DNA of 64,000 bases from Oscillatoriales cyanobacterium (GCA_004292515.1 RDXB01000042.1:1-64000), one strand, 5' to 3'. Counted from the first letter of the stretch, positions 34,264 to 44,163 are shown. Notes: generated by a model not told the origin, from the sequence alone. Made by a program: numbers and translations.

Positions 34264-34806
34264 GACGCAGCCCCCTACTCAAGACGTTATCTCAACCGAT
34301 GATTTAAACCGATGATTTAATCCAATGACTCAAACCGATAATCCAAGCCGATCATTCAAGCCAATAATTCAAGTTAATTGCCGTAGACGAAACCGAATTC
34401 AACCGAATTAACTTGCTGCTGACGCTTTTGGGGTTAGGCCTTGACTGACCTGACGGAGTTTGGGTTGCTTCATCTGGAATCTCAAGAGGTGCTGGTTGAG
34501 TCAGGATGGCGATCGCTGAGTGTGTCTAACTGATGTGCGGAGTCACCTCGGGATTGGGATCGGCAGCCCTACCCAAAACTGCCCCAAGCTATCCCAAATG
34601 GCTCGATCGCCGGTAGCATTCCCCACCGTTTTATCCCAAGCAGAATCACGATTACCAGGGGGTTCAGCAACCGATGAATTCCTGGGCCCGCACTGAACAA
34701 GCCCAGCCCATCTGCCGATCGGGACAAATGGCGGTATGGTAGGGGCCAGAATTTCACTTGCCCGTTTGATCCTTTTGATCCTTAGGAAATCGCCCCGGAG
34801 ATCCCC
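34264..34806. other. Intergenic region with a degenerate tandem array
   Basis: About 540 bp. Positions 34290-34372 hold five or six degenerate 14-15 bp units of the type CAAGCCGATNATTC (AACCGATGATTTA variants first). The remainder has no gene I can support; the reverse-strand ORFs there lack family features. Confidence 0.5.
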
Positions 34807-35034
34807 ATGAGCGACATGACCGATCCGCAATCGATCGATTGCAAAACCGCCTGCACCCAGGGCTGTGTGTTGGGCGATCGCTGTCCCAACCAAGAATTCG
34901 CCCAAGCCGCAATGCAGTTCATCCTCAACACGCCCCTGGATCAGTTGAACGAAATTGCAGCCGCCCGCTTCACCCGCCCCTACGAGTCAAAGTTGCAACC
35001 GATCGACCTAGACAGCATGGACTTAGACCAGTGA
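34807..35034 (+). CDS. Small Cys-containing protein of unknown function
   Basis: 75 residues, ATG with CCGGAG upstream. The N-terminal third has four cysteines in CKTACTQGCVLGDRCPN (C-x3-C-x3-C-x5-C), which could bind a metal or a cluster. The middle AMQFILNTPLDQLNEIAAARF is predicted to be helical and the C-terminus is acidic. It looks like a conserved cyanobacterial small protein, but I do not recognise a name. Monocistronic, followed by a MITE-1 copy. Confidence 0.65.
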   Translation: MSDMTDPQSIDCKTACTQGCVLGDRCPNQEFAQAAMQFILNTPLDQLNEIAAARFTRPYESKLQPIDLDSMDLDQ

Positions 35035-35087
35035 TCTGACCAGCTTATTTTGATCCGTTGCATTACTGGATTGTTAAGAGCAAGGGG

Positions 35088-35237
35088 CTTAGAGCGTGTC
35101 GTCATTTCTCCTGAAATCCTGATTTCACCGTTAGGAGATTGTGGGGAGCAAGGGGCTTAAGCCCCTTGTTACGACCATTGGGGTACAGAAAATCAACCGT
35201 TTCAGCATCCCTACTGGCAATGACGACAGCCCCTAAG
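35088..35237 (+). repeat. MITE-1 copy E, nested (both flanks are half palindromes)
   Basis: A 150 bp complete copy: left end CTTAGAGCGTGTCGTCATTT, right end AATGACGACAGCCCCTAAG, centre GCAAGGGGCTTAAGCCCC at about 35149. Directly left of it stands GAGCAAGGGG and directly right CTCCTTGCC, i.e. the two halves of another central palindrome, consistent with TA duplication on insertion. Confidence 0.75.
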
Positions 35238-35456
35238 CTCCTTGCCTATGATGGCTGTCTGTTGCGACTGATTTCGCAACATTGACCCAGTGCTTTAGGT
35301 TTGTCATGCCATCAGACCCCGCGTGTAATCGGAGGGTCTTACCTTTTGTTGGCAGGCCCTCCGATGTCAGAATAGCGATCGGGCGGTTTGGCAGGCCAAA
35401 ACCCGGCCATCGCTCCCAATTGCTGGCTAATCGTTTAGAGAAAGTTGGGAAAAATC
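35238..35456. other. Intergenic region upstream of hom
   Basis: About 220 bp without a gene. Contains CCCTCCGATG and CGGAGGG arms (35332-35365, GGAGGGTCTTACC...GGCCCTCC), a possible leader hairpin ahead of homoserine dehydrogenase. Confidence 0.35.
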
Positions 35457-36749
35457 GTGGGTTTCAAAGTCGGTTTGTTGGGTCTCGGAACCGTTGGGGC
35501 TGGTGTGGCGCAGATTTTGCTAGACGCAACCGGCCGCAGCCCGCTGCTCCAATCACTGGAGCTGTATCGAGTGGGGGCGCGATCGCTCGATAAGCCTCGC
35601 CCGGTGGAGATTCCCCGCGAACAACTCACCACCGATTTGCAGGCGATCGTCACCGATCCGGCCGTGGATATCGTCGTGGAAGTGATTGGGGGATTGGAGC
35701 CAGCTCGCAGCTTGATGTTGGAGGCGATTCGCCATGGCAAGCATGTGGTGACGGCCAACAAAGCGGCGATCGCCCGTTTTGGCCCGGAGCTGTTTGATGC
35801 GGCCAAGCAAGCGGGGGTCTATTTGATGTTGGAAGCGGCCGTGGGTGGCGGCATCCCGATCGTGCAACCCCTGAAGCAGTCCTTGGGGGGCGATCGGCTC
35901 GATGGCATCACCGGCATCATCAACGGCACGACCAACTACATCCTGTCGCGCATGGCCACTGAGGGCGCAGACTTTGGCGAGGTGCTGGCCGATGCCCAGC
36001 GACTGGGTTATGCGGAGGCTGACCCGACCGCCGATGTGGACGGGTTGGATGCGGCAGATAAAATCGCGATTTTGGCCTCCCTGGCCTTTGGGGGCCGAAT
36101 CAAGCGTGAGTCTGTCCACGCGGAAGGCATTCGCAGCATTACGGCCACGGACATTACCTATGCTCAAAAACTGGGTTTTGTAATCAAGCTGCTGGCGATC
36201 GCCCGTCGTCAAGGCGAGGCAGTGTCCCTGCGGGTGCATCCCACCCTCGTGCCCCAAGCCCATCCCCTGGCGCGGGTGGATGGAGCGTTCAATGCGATTT
36301 TTGTGGAAGGCCAGCCGATCGGTCAGGTGATGTTCTTTGGGCCTGGAGCCGGTTCGGGCCCCACGGCCAGTGCCGTAGTGTCCGATGTGTTGAACGTGGC
36401 GGCGGCGATGCAGGGCGCGGGCGATCGCGCCGTGCCGATCATTAACCCGATGTTGGCCTGCAATCACAGCGAGTTTTGCCCCGTTGCCCCGATCGATGAT
36501 CTCGAAACCCGCTTCTATGTGCGGTTCCTGACCAGCGATCGCCCCGGCACGATCGGCCACATCGGCACCGGCTTTGGCAACCACCAAGTCAGTCTCGAAT
36601 CGCTGGTGCAAACCGACGTGAATGGCGACGAGGCCCAAGTGGTGGTCGTCACCCATGCGGTGCGTGAAGGGGATTTCCGGGCCGCTTTGGCGGATATTCA
36701 ACAGGGCGATGCCGTGCGATCGGTTGCCAGTGTCCTGCGGGTGTTGTAA
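35457..36749 (+). CDS. hom: Homoserine dehydrogenase
   Basis: NAD(P)H-dependent reduction of aspartate semialdehyde to homoserine, the branch leading to threonine, isoleucine and methionine. 430 residues from a GTG at 35457 (GFKVGLLGLGTVG, Rossmann motif); a TTG at 35445 would add four residues. Also visible: VTANKAAIA, the catalytic region GGIPI and GIINGTTNYIL, and YAEADPTADVDGLDAADK. The C-terminal ~80 residues are an ACT domain (FYVRFLTSDRPGTIGHIG), the usual site of threonine feedback. Confidence 0.96.
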   Translation: MGFKVGLLGLGTVGAGVAQILLDATGRSPLLQSLELYRVGARSLDKPRPVEIPREQLTTDLQAIVTDPAVDIVVEVIGGLEPARSLMLEAIRHGKHVVTANKAAIARFGPELFDAAKQAGVYLMLEAAVGGGIPIVQPLKQSLGGDRLDGITGIINGTTNYILSRMATEGADFGEVLADAQRLGYAEADPTADVDGLDAADKIAILASLAFGGRIKRESVHAEGIRSITATDITYAQKLGFVIKLLAIARRQGEAVSLRVHPTLVPQAHPLARVDGAFNAIFVEGQPIGQVMFFGPGAGSGPTASAVVSDVLNVAAAMQGAGDRAVPIINPMLACNHSEFCPVAPIDDLETRFYVRFLTSDRPGTIGHIGTGFGNHQVSLESLVQTDVNGDEAQVVVVTHAVREGDFRAALADIQQGDAVRSVASVLRVL

Positions 36750-36871
36750 GCAGTTGCACCGGCCGGTGACCAAGGGCGATCGGGAGTTTGCACCCTGCGA
36801 TCGCTCCTTGTTAAATCTCTTGAAAGTTAAATCTCTTGAAAAGCGATCGCTCCTATTCTTGCTGAGTTTCC

Positions 36872-37594
36872 ATGAGCCATCCTGCGCCCGAGTCCGCCAT
36901 CCCCAGTCTTTGTCTCGATCGATTCAATGCCGCCGTGCAGTTAGCCAATGCTGGGGATGTGGCCGCTGCCCTGGCCCACTACCGCGCGATTTTTGCCGGG
37001 GAGGACGGTCAGCGGCTCCAAGGCACGATTCCCGGACGCTTTGTGGCGTTGGTGAAGCTGCGTCAGGCCTATTGCTTGATGGACTTGGGGGATTACGACC
37101 CCGCTCGCGAGTTGCTGGCCCAGCTCGATCAGGGGCTGGCGGGGCAATTGTCCACGGAGGAAATTTTTGAGTTCTATCTGGCCTATGGCAACGTGCTGGG
37201 CAACTTAGCCCTGGTCAGCGCTGAGAACCAGGCAACGTTTCTACCCGAGGCGATCGACCGGTTTGCCCATGCCATGAACGTGGCGGTGGAGTACCTGCAA
37301 GACCCCGATCGCTTTCGCACCGCTTGGTATTGGGTGCTGCATTGGGAAAAGCAAACCGAAACCTGGGAAGCCCTCGACGAGCATTGCGTGGACGCCAACG
37401 GTTTTGGGGTAGAAAACAACGACTCTCAACTGCAACTGATCGCGCTGGAGTTTCGCTGCCACGCCCATCGGGCCCTGGGTCGCCTTGACCAAGCCCGCCA
37501 AAGTGCCACAACCATTTTGGCTTGGAAGCACCAAGTCCAAGCCGACCCCAGCGAGATTGATGCTTGGAATGATTTCCTAGACTCGCTCGATTAA
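36872..37594 (+). CDS. TPR-like hypothetical protein
   Basis: A 240-residue soluble helical protein built of TPR-like pairs (AAVQLANAGDVAAALAHYRAIF, LRQAYCLMDLGDYDPARELLAQL, FEFYLAYGNVLGNLALVSAE, FRCHAHRALGRLDQARQSA). No catalytic motif. It looks like a scaffolding or adaptor protein conserved in cyanobacteria, but I do not recognise it. It starts 122 bp after hom and may have its own promoter. A strong hairpin follows. Confidence 0.75.
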   Translation: MSHPAPESAIPSLCLDRFNAAVQLANAGDVAAALAHYRAIFAGEDGQRLQGTIPGRFVALVKLRQAYCLMDLGDYDPARELLAQLDQGLAGQLSTEEIFEFYLAYGNVLGNLALVSAENQATFLPEAIDRFAHAMNVAVEYLQDPDRFRTAWYWVLHWEKQTETWEALDEHCVDANGFGVENNDSQLQLIALEFRCHAHRALGRLDQARQSATTILAWKHQVQADPSEIDAWNDFLDSLD

Positions 37595-37605
37595 CCAGTC
37601 ATCAA

Positions 37606-37642
37606 CAAGGGGCTGAAGCCCTTTGCCTGCTTCAGCCCCTTG
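37606..37642. terminator. Perfect hairpin CAAGGGGCTGAAGC ... GCTTCAGCCCCTTG
   Basis: Fourteen perfectly paired bases around a 9-base loop, placed between the convergent TPR-like gene and rlpA. Its sequence is the arm of the MITE-1 central palindrome, so it may be a MITE remnant reused as a terminator. No T-tract. Confidence 0.55.
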
Positions 37643-37741
37643 CCGGATTAATCAATAATGATGTCTCCCCACTACCTCCCCCGACGTTGGCGGGCCCTGA
37701 GTTGTGCCCAAGCCGATCGGAGGATTGGTGATTAGGGAGAG

Positions 37742-38812
37742 TTAGGGATTGTTCGCCACGGTGGTTCCGCCGGAAACCCGTTGCAGGGCTTCGACACGCA
37801 CCGAGGCCACGCCGGAACTGTACATATCGATTTCCCGAGCGGCAGCTACCGACAGGTCAATGATCCGACCGCGCGTGAACGGCCCGCGATCGTTGATCCG
37901 AACAATGACCGATCGCCCATTCCGCGCATTCGTCACCCGCACCAAAGTGCCAAACGGTAATGTCCGGTGGGCCGCCGTCATCGCATTTTGATTAAACCGC
38001 TCACCACTGGCGGTTGACCGACCATGGAAGCCGGGGCCATACCAAGAAGCCTGACCGGTGCTGCTCGATCGCACCGCGTAGGCTAGACCATTGTGCCGAA
38101 TGGTTCCAGCAGCATCATTGTTGTCAGGATTGTTGTTGTTGGGATTGTTGTTGTTGGGATTGTTTTCGGCCGGGTTTGGCGTAACCGACCCATCCCGCAT
38201 TCGCAACTGGCCGCTGTAGGCCAAAGGCCCAACATTCCCCAGTTGTCGGCGCATACGATTGGCAACTTGCACCACGTCAGCAGAATAGCTGCTGGTAGGA
38301 GCCGGAGCGAGGGTTTCCCGATCGATGGCCACCAGCGGCTCACCGGCCACAGTCACCCAATAGCGCTGTTCTCGGGGACTCCATTCGTAGCGCACCGCTT
38401 GGGCATCTAAACCGGCCGCCTGGAGGCGATCGATTTGGCGGGCGGTGTTGGTGGCGCGCTCAAGGGCGGCCGTTGTGTTCTGGTCAGTTGCCAAAAACGT
38501 CACAACGGGAATGTTGCGGATGTAAAGCGTGACCGCTGAACGATTGCCCAACTGGTGAGCATGTAGCTTTGTGATGCTGTAGAAGTTGGCTTGGGCGGGA
38601 ACAGCCGCCGGTTGTGCCGTGGCGCTGGTTGGGGTAATGCCTGCCAAGTCAGCAGCGGGTTGAGCAACAAGTCTGACTGCGGAAACCGGAGGCGTGGATA
38701 GTTGTTGAGCAGAGGACGCAACCTCTTCGGCCCGCAACGGCACTTCGTAGCCTAGGGTTAGGGCGATCGCCATAGCGATCGGGGCAGTCAGGGATTTTTT
38801 GGAATAACTCAT
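37742..38812 (-). CDS. rlpA: RlpA-family septal-ring lytic transglycosylase-like protein
   Basis: 356 residues with an N-terminal signal peptide ([27 protein letters not shown]). The C-terminal ~90 residues are the double-psi beta-barrel domain: [27 protein letters not shown]-type [12 protein letters not shown] and the catalytic-type NDRGPF. Between them is an Asn/Pro low-complexity linker ([15 protein letters not shown]) encoded by GTTGTTGGGATT repeats. Cuts or binds glycan strands in the periplasm. A gene-poor leader of about 1 kb lies upstream. Confidence 0.92.
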   Translation of the reverse strand: MSYSKKSLTAPIAMAIALTLGYEVPLRAEEVASSAQQLSTPPVSAVRLVAQPAADLAGITPTSATAQPAAVPAQANFYSITKLHAHQLGNRSAVTLYIRNIPVVTFLATDQNTTAALERATNTARQIDRLQAAGLDAQAVRYEWSPREQRYWVTVAGEPLVAIDRETLAPAPTSSYSADVVQVANRMRRQLGNVGPLAYSGQLRMRDGSVTPNPAENNPNNNNPNNNNPDNNDAAGTIRHNGLAYAVRSSSTGQASWYGPGFHGRSTASGERFNQNAMTAAHRTLPFGTLVRVTNARNGRSVIVRINDRGPFTRGRIIDLSVAAAREIDMYSSGVASVRVEALQRVSGGTTVANNP

Positions 38813-39840
38813 GGCGTGATGGGGTAAATTTCACGCGCGCCTCAAGCCAGGTTCTGTCACGTCGGTCGATCGAGCTGATGCCTTGGAACGTACGAACGGC
38901 TCAACAGGAGTTGTAGGGAAACGGTCTGAGAAGAATCTGACAAGGGCCAAATCCAGACCGGGCATTCGCCAAGGGGCGGGTAGGGGGGGCGATCGCTCGT
39001 TGGGCGATCGACAGCCATTCGCCTCAGGGGTGTTTCGGCGGTTTTGGGAAACAGGCTCAACCGAAAAAGCACCAGAGCATCGAGCGGTGGGTTTCTTGAT
39101 CTCCCGTCACACCCAAGGGGGCGATTCAGCAAGGATTTCAGAGAAACCGGGAACCTAGGAGGTTTGTCGAGCAGTCGTGCGTAGTTAGGACGCGATCCGG
39201 TTGTTGCTCCATCCATCTCATTCGGCTACCTTGCAAACCGCTGGTTTCTGAGCGCCAAGGCGACAAGGGAACGAGGCAGATCGAGCATCAGACTTCTTTG
39301 GAAAACGCTCTAGCTGCGAACAACCCACAGATTCGACAAAAAGCGGTTGGCGGGTCGCGATGCAGCAGAACCGCGTAGCACGGAACTTGGGGCATCGAAG
39401 CCAATCACTTCGCACTCTCTTGCGGGCGATCGCCCTTGGTGGGTAGAACCCTCAAGGCGGCCGTCCGTAAGATTGCCGTAGGTTATCACAAGTTGTTAAG
39501 ACAACCTAGGCGATCCCCGATCAAGCCAAGGCCAGAGCGCCAAAGCCGGGGATCGCTCATGGGGCAACCCTCTCGAAAACTCAGGGGTTTCAGCCCCCAG
39601 GACAGTTTGCGTGTCTTAAGGAAAATTTTAGATTTGCTGAAGTGGCGATCGGGCTTTTGCGTGGGATCGGTGGCCAGAGTTTCAACTGGTTGATGGCGCA
39701 TGGTTGATGGCGCAGCGATCGGGGCGATCGCCAACGCCAACCCTAGGGCAGCAACCCGGGGAATGTTAAAATTCATGCCGTTCTAAAGCCCACACCGCTT
39801 GCTGGAGGTCAGTTACCGGATCTCGCGGTGCGGGTGGATT
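38813..39840. other. 1 kb intergenic region between rlpA and purM
   Basis: Contains no well-supported gene apart from a doubtful signal-peptide ORF near 39486-39776. On the minus (rlpA-sense) strand a long-range pairing CAACCGCT/AGCGGTTTG is visible (about 39238-39352 in plus coordinates), which could close a structured leader of rlpA. I looked for conserved c-di-AMP (ydaO) riboswitch elements and did not find them. Confidence 0.4.
39486..39776 (-). pseudogene. Doubtful ORF with a signal peptide, perhaps a secreted-gene remnant
   Basis: 96 residues starting MNFNIPRVAALGLALAIA, a convincing signal-peptide core followed by PIAAPS, then a sequence without recognisable features. It is divergent from purM. 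Either a short secreted protein or the start of a broken one; low confidence. Confidence 0.25.
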
Positions 39841-40893
39841 GTGTCGCGAGGATCGCCAGCCGTGGACTATCGGGAAGCAGGGGTCGATATTGAAGCCGGT
39901 CGTGCTTTTGTGGATCGCATTCGCGATCGGGTTCAGCGCACCTTTCGCCCGGAAGTGTTGGGCGGCTTGGGTGGGTTCGGCGGCTGTTTTGCTCTGCCCC
40001 AGGGCTACCAAGAACCGGTGCTGGTGTCCGGTACCGATGGCGTGGGTACCAAGTTGGAAATTGCCCAAAAAACCGGCATCCACAACACCGTGGGAATTGA
40101 CTTGGTGGCCATGTGCGTCAACGATGTGCTGACTTCTGGGGCTGAACCACTTTTTTTCTTGGATTACATCGCCACGGGCAAGTTGCGACCAGAAGCGATG
40201 GCCGACGTGGTGGAAGGGATTGCGATCGGCTGTGAGCAGGCGGGCTGTGCCCTGCTGGGGGGCGAAACGGCGGAGATGCCGGGATTTTATGCCGATGGGA
40301 AATACGACCTGGCGGGCTTCTGTGTGGGGATTGCCGAGCGCAGTCGCCTGCTGAGTGGCACTCAGGTGCAACTCGGCGATGTGGCGATCGCCCTGCCCAG
40401 CTCGGGCCTGCATAGCAACGGGTTTAGCCTGGTGCGCAAAGTTGTGGAAACCCAGGGCTTGAATTGGGCCGATCGCCTAGCAGGATTGACGGGCGATCGC
40501 AGTTTGGGTGAATGGGTACTCACGCCCACGCAGATTTATGTGAAGCCAATCTTGGCGCTGCTGAAATCCGGCTTATCCGTGCATGGCATGGCCCACATTA
40601 CTGGTGGCGGTCTGCCGGAAAACCTGCCCCGCACCCTGAGCGCTGGTCAGTCGGTGCAAGTCGATCGCGCCAGTTGGCAACTGCCTGCTCTGTTCCGTTG
40701 GCTCGCTGAAGCCGGTAATGTGCCCCCGGCGGCGATGTTCGACACCTTCAATATGGGAGTTGGTTTTGTGGTGATTGTGCCGCCGGATCAGGTCTCCGGG
40801 GCGATCGAGCATTTGCAGGCGGCCGGTTTAGCGCCTTGGCAGTTGGGAACCGTGGTGGCCGGCCAAGGCGAAGTGCTGGGCTTGGGGGCCTAA
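39841..40893 (+). CDS. purM: Phosphoribosylformylglycinamidine cyclo-ligase (AIR synthetase)
   Basis: Fifth step of purine synthesis, ATP-dependent ring closure of FGAM to AIR. 350 residues from the GTG at 39841 ([19 protein letters not shown]), the family's usual length; the longer frame from 39799 uses TTG. Signatures: [15 protein letters not shown] (ATP/FGAM site), [39 protein letters not shown] and [13 protein letters not shown]. Monocistronic, with a good terminator about 45 bp downstream. Confidence 0.97.
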   Translation: MSRGSPAVDYREAGVDIEAGRAFVDRIRDRVQRTFRPEVLGGLGGFGGCFALPQGYQEPVLVSGTDGVGTKLEIAQKTGIHNTVGIDLVAMCVNDVLTSGAEPLFFLDYIATGKLRPEAMADVVEGIAIGCEQAGCALLGGETAEMPGFYADGKYDLAGFCVGIAERSRLLSGTQVQLGDVAIALPSSGLHSNGFSLVRKVVETQGLNWADRLAGLTGDRSLGEWVLTPTQIYVKPILALLKSGLSVHGMAHITGGGLPENLPRTLSAGQSVQVDRASWQLPALFRWLAEAGNVPPAAMFDTFNMGVGFVVIVPPDQVSGAIEHLQAAGLAPWQLGTVVAGQGEVLGLGA

Positions 40894-40938
40894 AAATCCT
40901 GATCGCCGACTCCAAATCCAAAACCCGATCCAACACAC

Positions 40939-40975
40939 CACCCCGCTCCCATATCGTTCGATGGGGCGGGGTTTT
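40939..40975 (+). terminator. Rho-independent terminator of purM
   Basis: CCCCGCTCCCAT pairs with ATGGGGCGGGG, followed by TTTTA. Confidence 0.85.
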
Positions 40976-40987
40976 AGATCGGGGGGT

Positions 40988-41225
40988 GATGGGGTGTCGT
41001 CATGCCCTGGAAATCAAGCTGCAACGGTTGATTGTCCTTGCCTCAATCGTCGTAGCAAGGGGCTTAGGGCGTGTCATCAGATGCCATTGATGGCAGATGA
41101 AACAGTGATGTTCCGTGCCCCAGTCGTCGTAACAAGGGGCTTAAGCCCCTTGCTAAGCCCCTTGTCCCCCACGACCTCGTAACAGAGTTATCAGGGTTTC
41201 AGGCAATCAGATAATAGGCCCTGGC
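40988..41225 (-). repeat. MITE-1 copies G1/G2 (one within the other)
   Basis: G1 begins at about 40988 (GATGGGGTGTCGTCATG), runs to the AGCAAGGGG of its centre and is interrupted at about 41063 by G2 (CTTAGGGCGTGTCATCAG). G2 has its own centre CAAGGGGCTTAAGCCCCTTG at about 41133 and ends near 41225 (TAATAGGCCCTGG). The element ends 2 bp from the malic enzyme stop codon. Confidence 0.65.
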
Positions 41226-41226
41226 A

Positions 41227-42624
41227 CTAGATGCGAGCCACCCCATCACGGCGGGCAGCGGCCTGCACGGCTGCGGCCACGGCTGGAGCCACGCGCGGAT
41301 CAAAGGCCGACGGCACGATCGCCTCGGGGCCCAGTTGGTCGGGTTCCACTAAGGAGGCGATCGCCAAGGCCGCATCCAAGAACATTTGCTGGGTTAGCTG
41401 GCTGGCGCGGCTGTCGAGAGCGCCTCGGAACAAACCGGGGAAGGCCAACACATTATTGATTTGGTTGGGATAGTCACTGCGGCCCGTGGCCACGATCGCC
41501 GCCTTACCGATAATCAACTCCGGCTGAATTTCTGGAACTGGGTTGGCCATCGCAAAGACGATCGGGTCTTTGGCCATCGACTCCACCATCTCCACGGACA
41601 CCACCCCAGGCGCGCTCACCCCCAAGAAAATATCTGCCCCCACCATCGCATCGGCCAAGGTCAAGGGGCCAGGGCGATCGACCGCAAAATCACGCTTCTG
41701 GGGGTTCAGATCGGGGCGATCGCTCGTCAGCAAACCCTTCGAGTCACAAATAGCGATCTGGGTTGCGCCCGCCGTCCGCAACAGTTGGGCGATCGCAATC
41801 CCCGCCGCACCCGCACCGTTAATCACAATCTTGACGCTGGCCAGTGCCTTGCCCACGTACTTCAGAGCATTGGTCAGGGCCGCCAAGGAGACGATCGCCG
41901 TGCCGTGTTGGTCATCGTGAAAAATCGGAATATCCAGTTCTTCCTTCAGGCGCTTTTCCACTTCAAAGCAGCGGGGCGCGGCGATGTCTTCCAGGTTCAC
42001 CCCACCAAAAACCGGTGAAATCCGCTTCACGGTTTCCACAATTTCATCGGCATCTTGGGTGGTTAGGCAAATTGGAAACGCATCCACCCCGCCAAATTCC
42101 TTGAACAGCATCGCCTTGCCTTCCATCACCGGCAGCGCTCCCTCGGGCCCCAAGTTGCCCAAGCCCAGCACTGCGCTGCCATCGGTGACGATCGCCACCA
42201 TGTTTTGCTTGACAGTCAGCTCATAGACCCGCTCAGGGCGATCGGCGATCGCCTTGCAAACCCGACCCACCCCGGGCGTGTAGGCCATGGCCAAGTCGGA
42301 CTGGCGAGCCAGCGAAATTTTGCTGTTAACCACGATCTTGCCGCCCTGGTGCAAGGCAAAGGTGCGATCGGCCGCAGCCAACACCAACACATCGGGAATC
42401 GCTTTCACCGCCGCCACGATCGCCTCGGCCGCCTCGGTGCTGGCTGCGTCCACGGCCAGATCACGCACTGTATTTTGGCGATTTTGCTCCACTAGGGTGA
42501 TGTCGCCTAGGTTGCCTCCAGCCTCGGCGATCGCCTGAATCACCTGAGACAACATCCCCACTTGATTGGGCAACTGAAGACGCAACGAAACGCTGAAACT
42601 CGGATTTGGCGTTAGTTTAACCAC
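41227..42624 (-). CDS. NAD(P)-dependent malic enzyme with N-terminal ACT domain
   Basis: Oxidative decarboxylation of malate to pyruvate and CO2. 465 residues, GTG start. Residues 1-80 form an ACT-like regulatory domain (SVSLRLQLPNQVGMLSQVIQAIAEAGGNLGDI). The catalytic domain follows: YTPGVGRVCKAIA with the conserved Tyr, EGKAMLFKEFGGVDAFPICL, metal-binding EDIAAPRCFEVE and HDDQHGTA, then the Rossmann NGAGAAGIAIAQLL. It is the short bacterial-type malic enzyme. Coenzyme preference is not readable by eye. In cyanobacteria it connects C4 acids to pyruvate. Confidence 0.95.
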   Translation of the reverse strand: MVKLTPNPSFSVSLRLQLPNQVGMLSQVIQAIAEAGGNLGDITLVEQNRQNTVRDLAVDAASTEAAEAIVAAVKAIPDVLVLAAADRTFALHQGGKIVVNSKISLARQSDLAMAYTPGVGRVCKAIADRPERVYELTVKQNMVAIVTDGSAVLGLGNLGPEGALPVMEGKAMLFKEFGGVDAFPICLTTQDADEIVETVKRISPVFGGVNLEDIAAPRCFEVEKRLKEELDIPIFHDDQHGTAIVSLAALTNALKYVGKALASVKIVINGAGAAGIAIAQLLRTAGATQIAICDSKGLLTSDRPDLNPQKRDFAVDRPGPLTLADAMVGADIFLGVSAPGVVSVEMVESMAKDPIVFAMANPVPEIQPELIIGKAAIVATGRSDYPNQINNVLAFPGLFRGALDSRASQLTQQMFLDAALAIASLVEPDQLGPEAIVPSAFDPRVAPAVAAAVQAAARRDGVARI

Positions 42625-42771
42625 GAACCGATCCTTCCCGAAAAACTTGCAGGGTTGTTGAGGCAGAGCTTACCAGAGCTTCATAATCTACCACCCATGA
42701 GCAAAGGGCCTCGGGCGATCGGTCATGGATTGGTGATGCAAGACCCAATCTAAAGACTCAATCTAAAAACC

Positions 42772-44163
42772 CTAAAAACCCAAGCTGCGGCGCAGTTCCC
42801 GCAGTTGGGCCAGTCCGGCTGTGTCATTGCGCTGGCGATAGAGCGCCTCAGCAGCTCGCAAATCTGCCCGCGCAGCCGATCGCGCTCCCTTGGCTTCATA
42901 GGTCCGCGCCCGATTGAGCAACGCATTCACGTAGTTCGGTTGGAGGCGCAGGGCTGCGGCATAGTCCTCGATCGCCCCGGCCCAGTCTTTAAGGGCTTCT
43001 TTGGCCAAGCCGCGCGCGTTGTGGGCCTCGGCATAGTCCACATTGACCCGCAAAGCCGCCGAGTAGTCCGCGATCGCCGCTGCAAATTGTTTTTGGCGAT
43101 GGTGTACCATGCCGCGATTCACGTAGGCATTGGCATAGAGCGGATCGAGAGCGATCGCCTGATCCAGATCCGTGAGGGCTGCGGTGATGTCGCCTAGTTG
43201 AAACCAAGCCAGACCGCGCAGGTTGTAGGCTTCGGCAATGTTGGGATCAACCTTAATCGCTGTGTCATAGTCGGCCATGGCTGCGCGTCGATCGCCTGCA
43301 ATATGTCGCAGCAGCCCCCGCTTCACCCAGCCATTGGCCCGATCGGGGCGCAATTCCACCACCCGATCCAAATCTGCCGCCGCACCGACGCGATCGCCTT
43401 GATCGAACCGCAACACCCCCCGATTAAACAGGGCCTCGGCTGATTGGGGATCGCGCGCTAGGGCCTTGTCAAAATCCGCCAGGGCCCGATCGGCTTGGCC
43501 TTGCTGGCGATAGACTGCGCCCCGGTTGATGTAAGCGTTCAAATAATTGGGGTCGAGTTCGATCGTCTGGCTGTAGTCGGCCAAGGCGGCCGTCCAGTTT
43601 TGGCGATCGCGGTAGGCGTTGCCCCGGTTGTAATAGCTGTCGGGATCATCGGGTTTGAGGGCGATCGCGGCGGTGTAGTCAGCGATCGCACCGGCCGCGT
43701 CCCCCTGCGATCGACGCACCACCCCCCGGTTCACCAACGCTTTGGTCAAGGTGGGATCTAGTCGCAGGGCTTCGCTATAGTCCGCCAGGGCCGCCTCGCC
43801 CGATCGCAAGTTCCAGTGGGCATTGCCGCGTCCGTAATGGAGTTGGGCCAGGCTCACACCAGCCGCATTCAGAGGCTGATTGGGGGGATGTAGCTCGATC
43901 GCTTGGGAAAAATCCGCCACAGCTCCAGCAAAGTCACGATTTTGCAAACGGTTATAGGCCCGAGTCACAAAAAACTCCGCTGACTCATTGGCGATCGCCC
44001 CCTCTTGCTCAGTGGATTGGGCAATGGGCGCGGCCCAGGCGGCCAACGAAAACGCCGCGCCCAAAATCGAGCTAACCAACAGTCCACTCCCTAAGCCGAT
44101 TGCCCACAGCCAAGGCAACCCCTTGCCCATGACTCCATTCCCTGATTGCAGCTCGCTCGTCAT
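42772..44163 (-). CDS. Membrane-anchored TPR-repeat protein
   Basis: 463 residues. One N-terminal hydrophobic segment (LPWLWAIGLGSGLLVSSILG) could be a signal anchor. Ten or so TPR units fill residues 65-455; units such as AYINRGAVYRQQGQADRALADFDKAL and AYNLRGLAWFQLGDITAALTDLDQAI are near canonical. TPR arrays mediate protein-protein contacts, and no enzymatic domain is present. Length and repeat regularity suggest recent repeat expansion. The partner is unknown. Confidence 0.88.
   Translation of the reverse strand: MTSELQSGNGVMGKGLPWLWAIGLGSGLLVSSILGAAFSLAAWAAPIAQSTEQEGAIANESAEFFVTRAYNRLQNRDFAGAVADFSQAIELHPPNQPLNAAGVSLAQLHYGRGNAHWNLRSGEAALADYSEALRLDPTLTKALVNRGVVRRSQGDAAGAIADYTAAIALKPDDPDSYYNRGNAYRDRQNWTAALADYSQTIELDPNYLNAYINRGAVYRQQGQADRALADFDKALARDPQSAEALFNRGVLRFDQGDRVGAAADLDRVVELRPDRANGWVKRGLLRHIAGDRRAAMADYDTAIKVDPNIAEAYNLRGLAWFQLGDITAALTDLDQAIALDPLYANAYVNRGMVHHRQKQFAAAIADYSAALRVNVDYAEAHNARGLAKEALKDWAGAIEDYAAALRLQPNYVNALLNRARTYEAKGARSAARADLRAAEALYRQRNDTAGLAQLRELRRSLGF

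Noticed and set aside
38813..39220. c-di-AMP (ydaO-type) riboswitch upstream of rlpA
   Set aside because: The conserved core stretches expected for this class are not seen; only generic hairpins are present.
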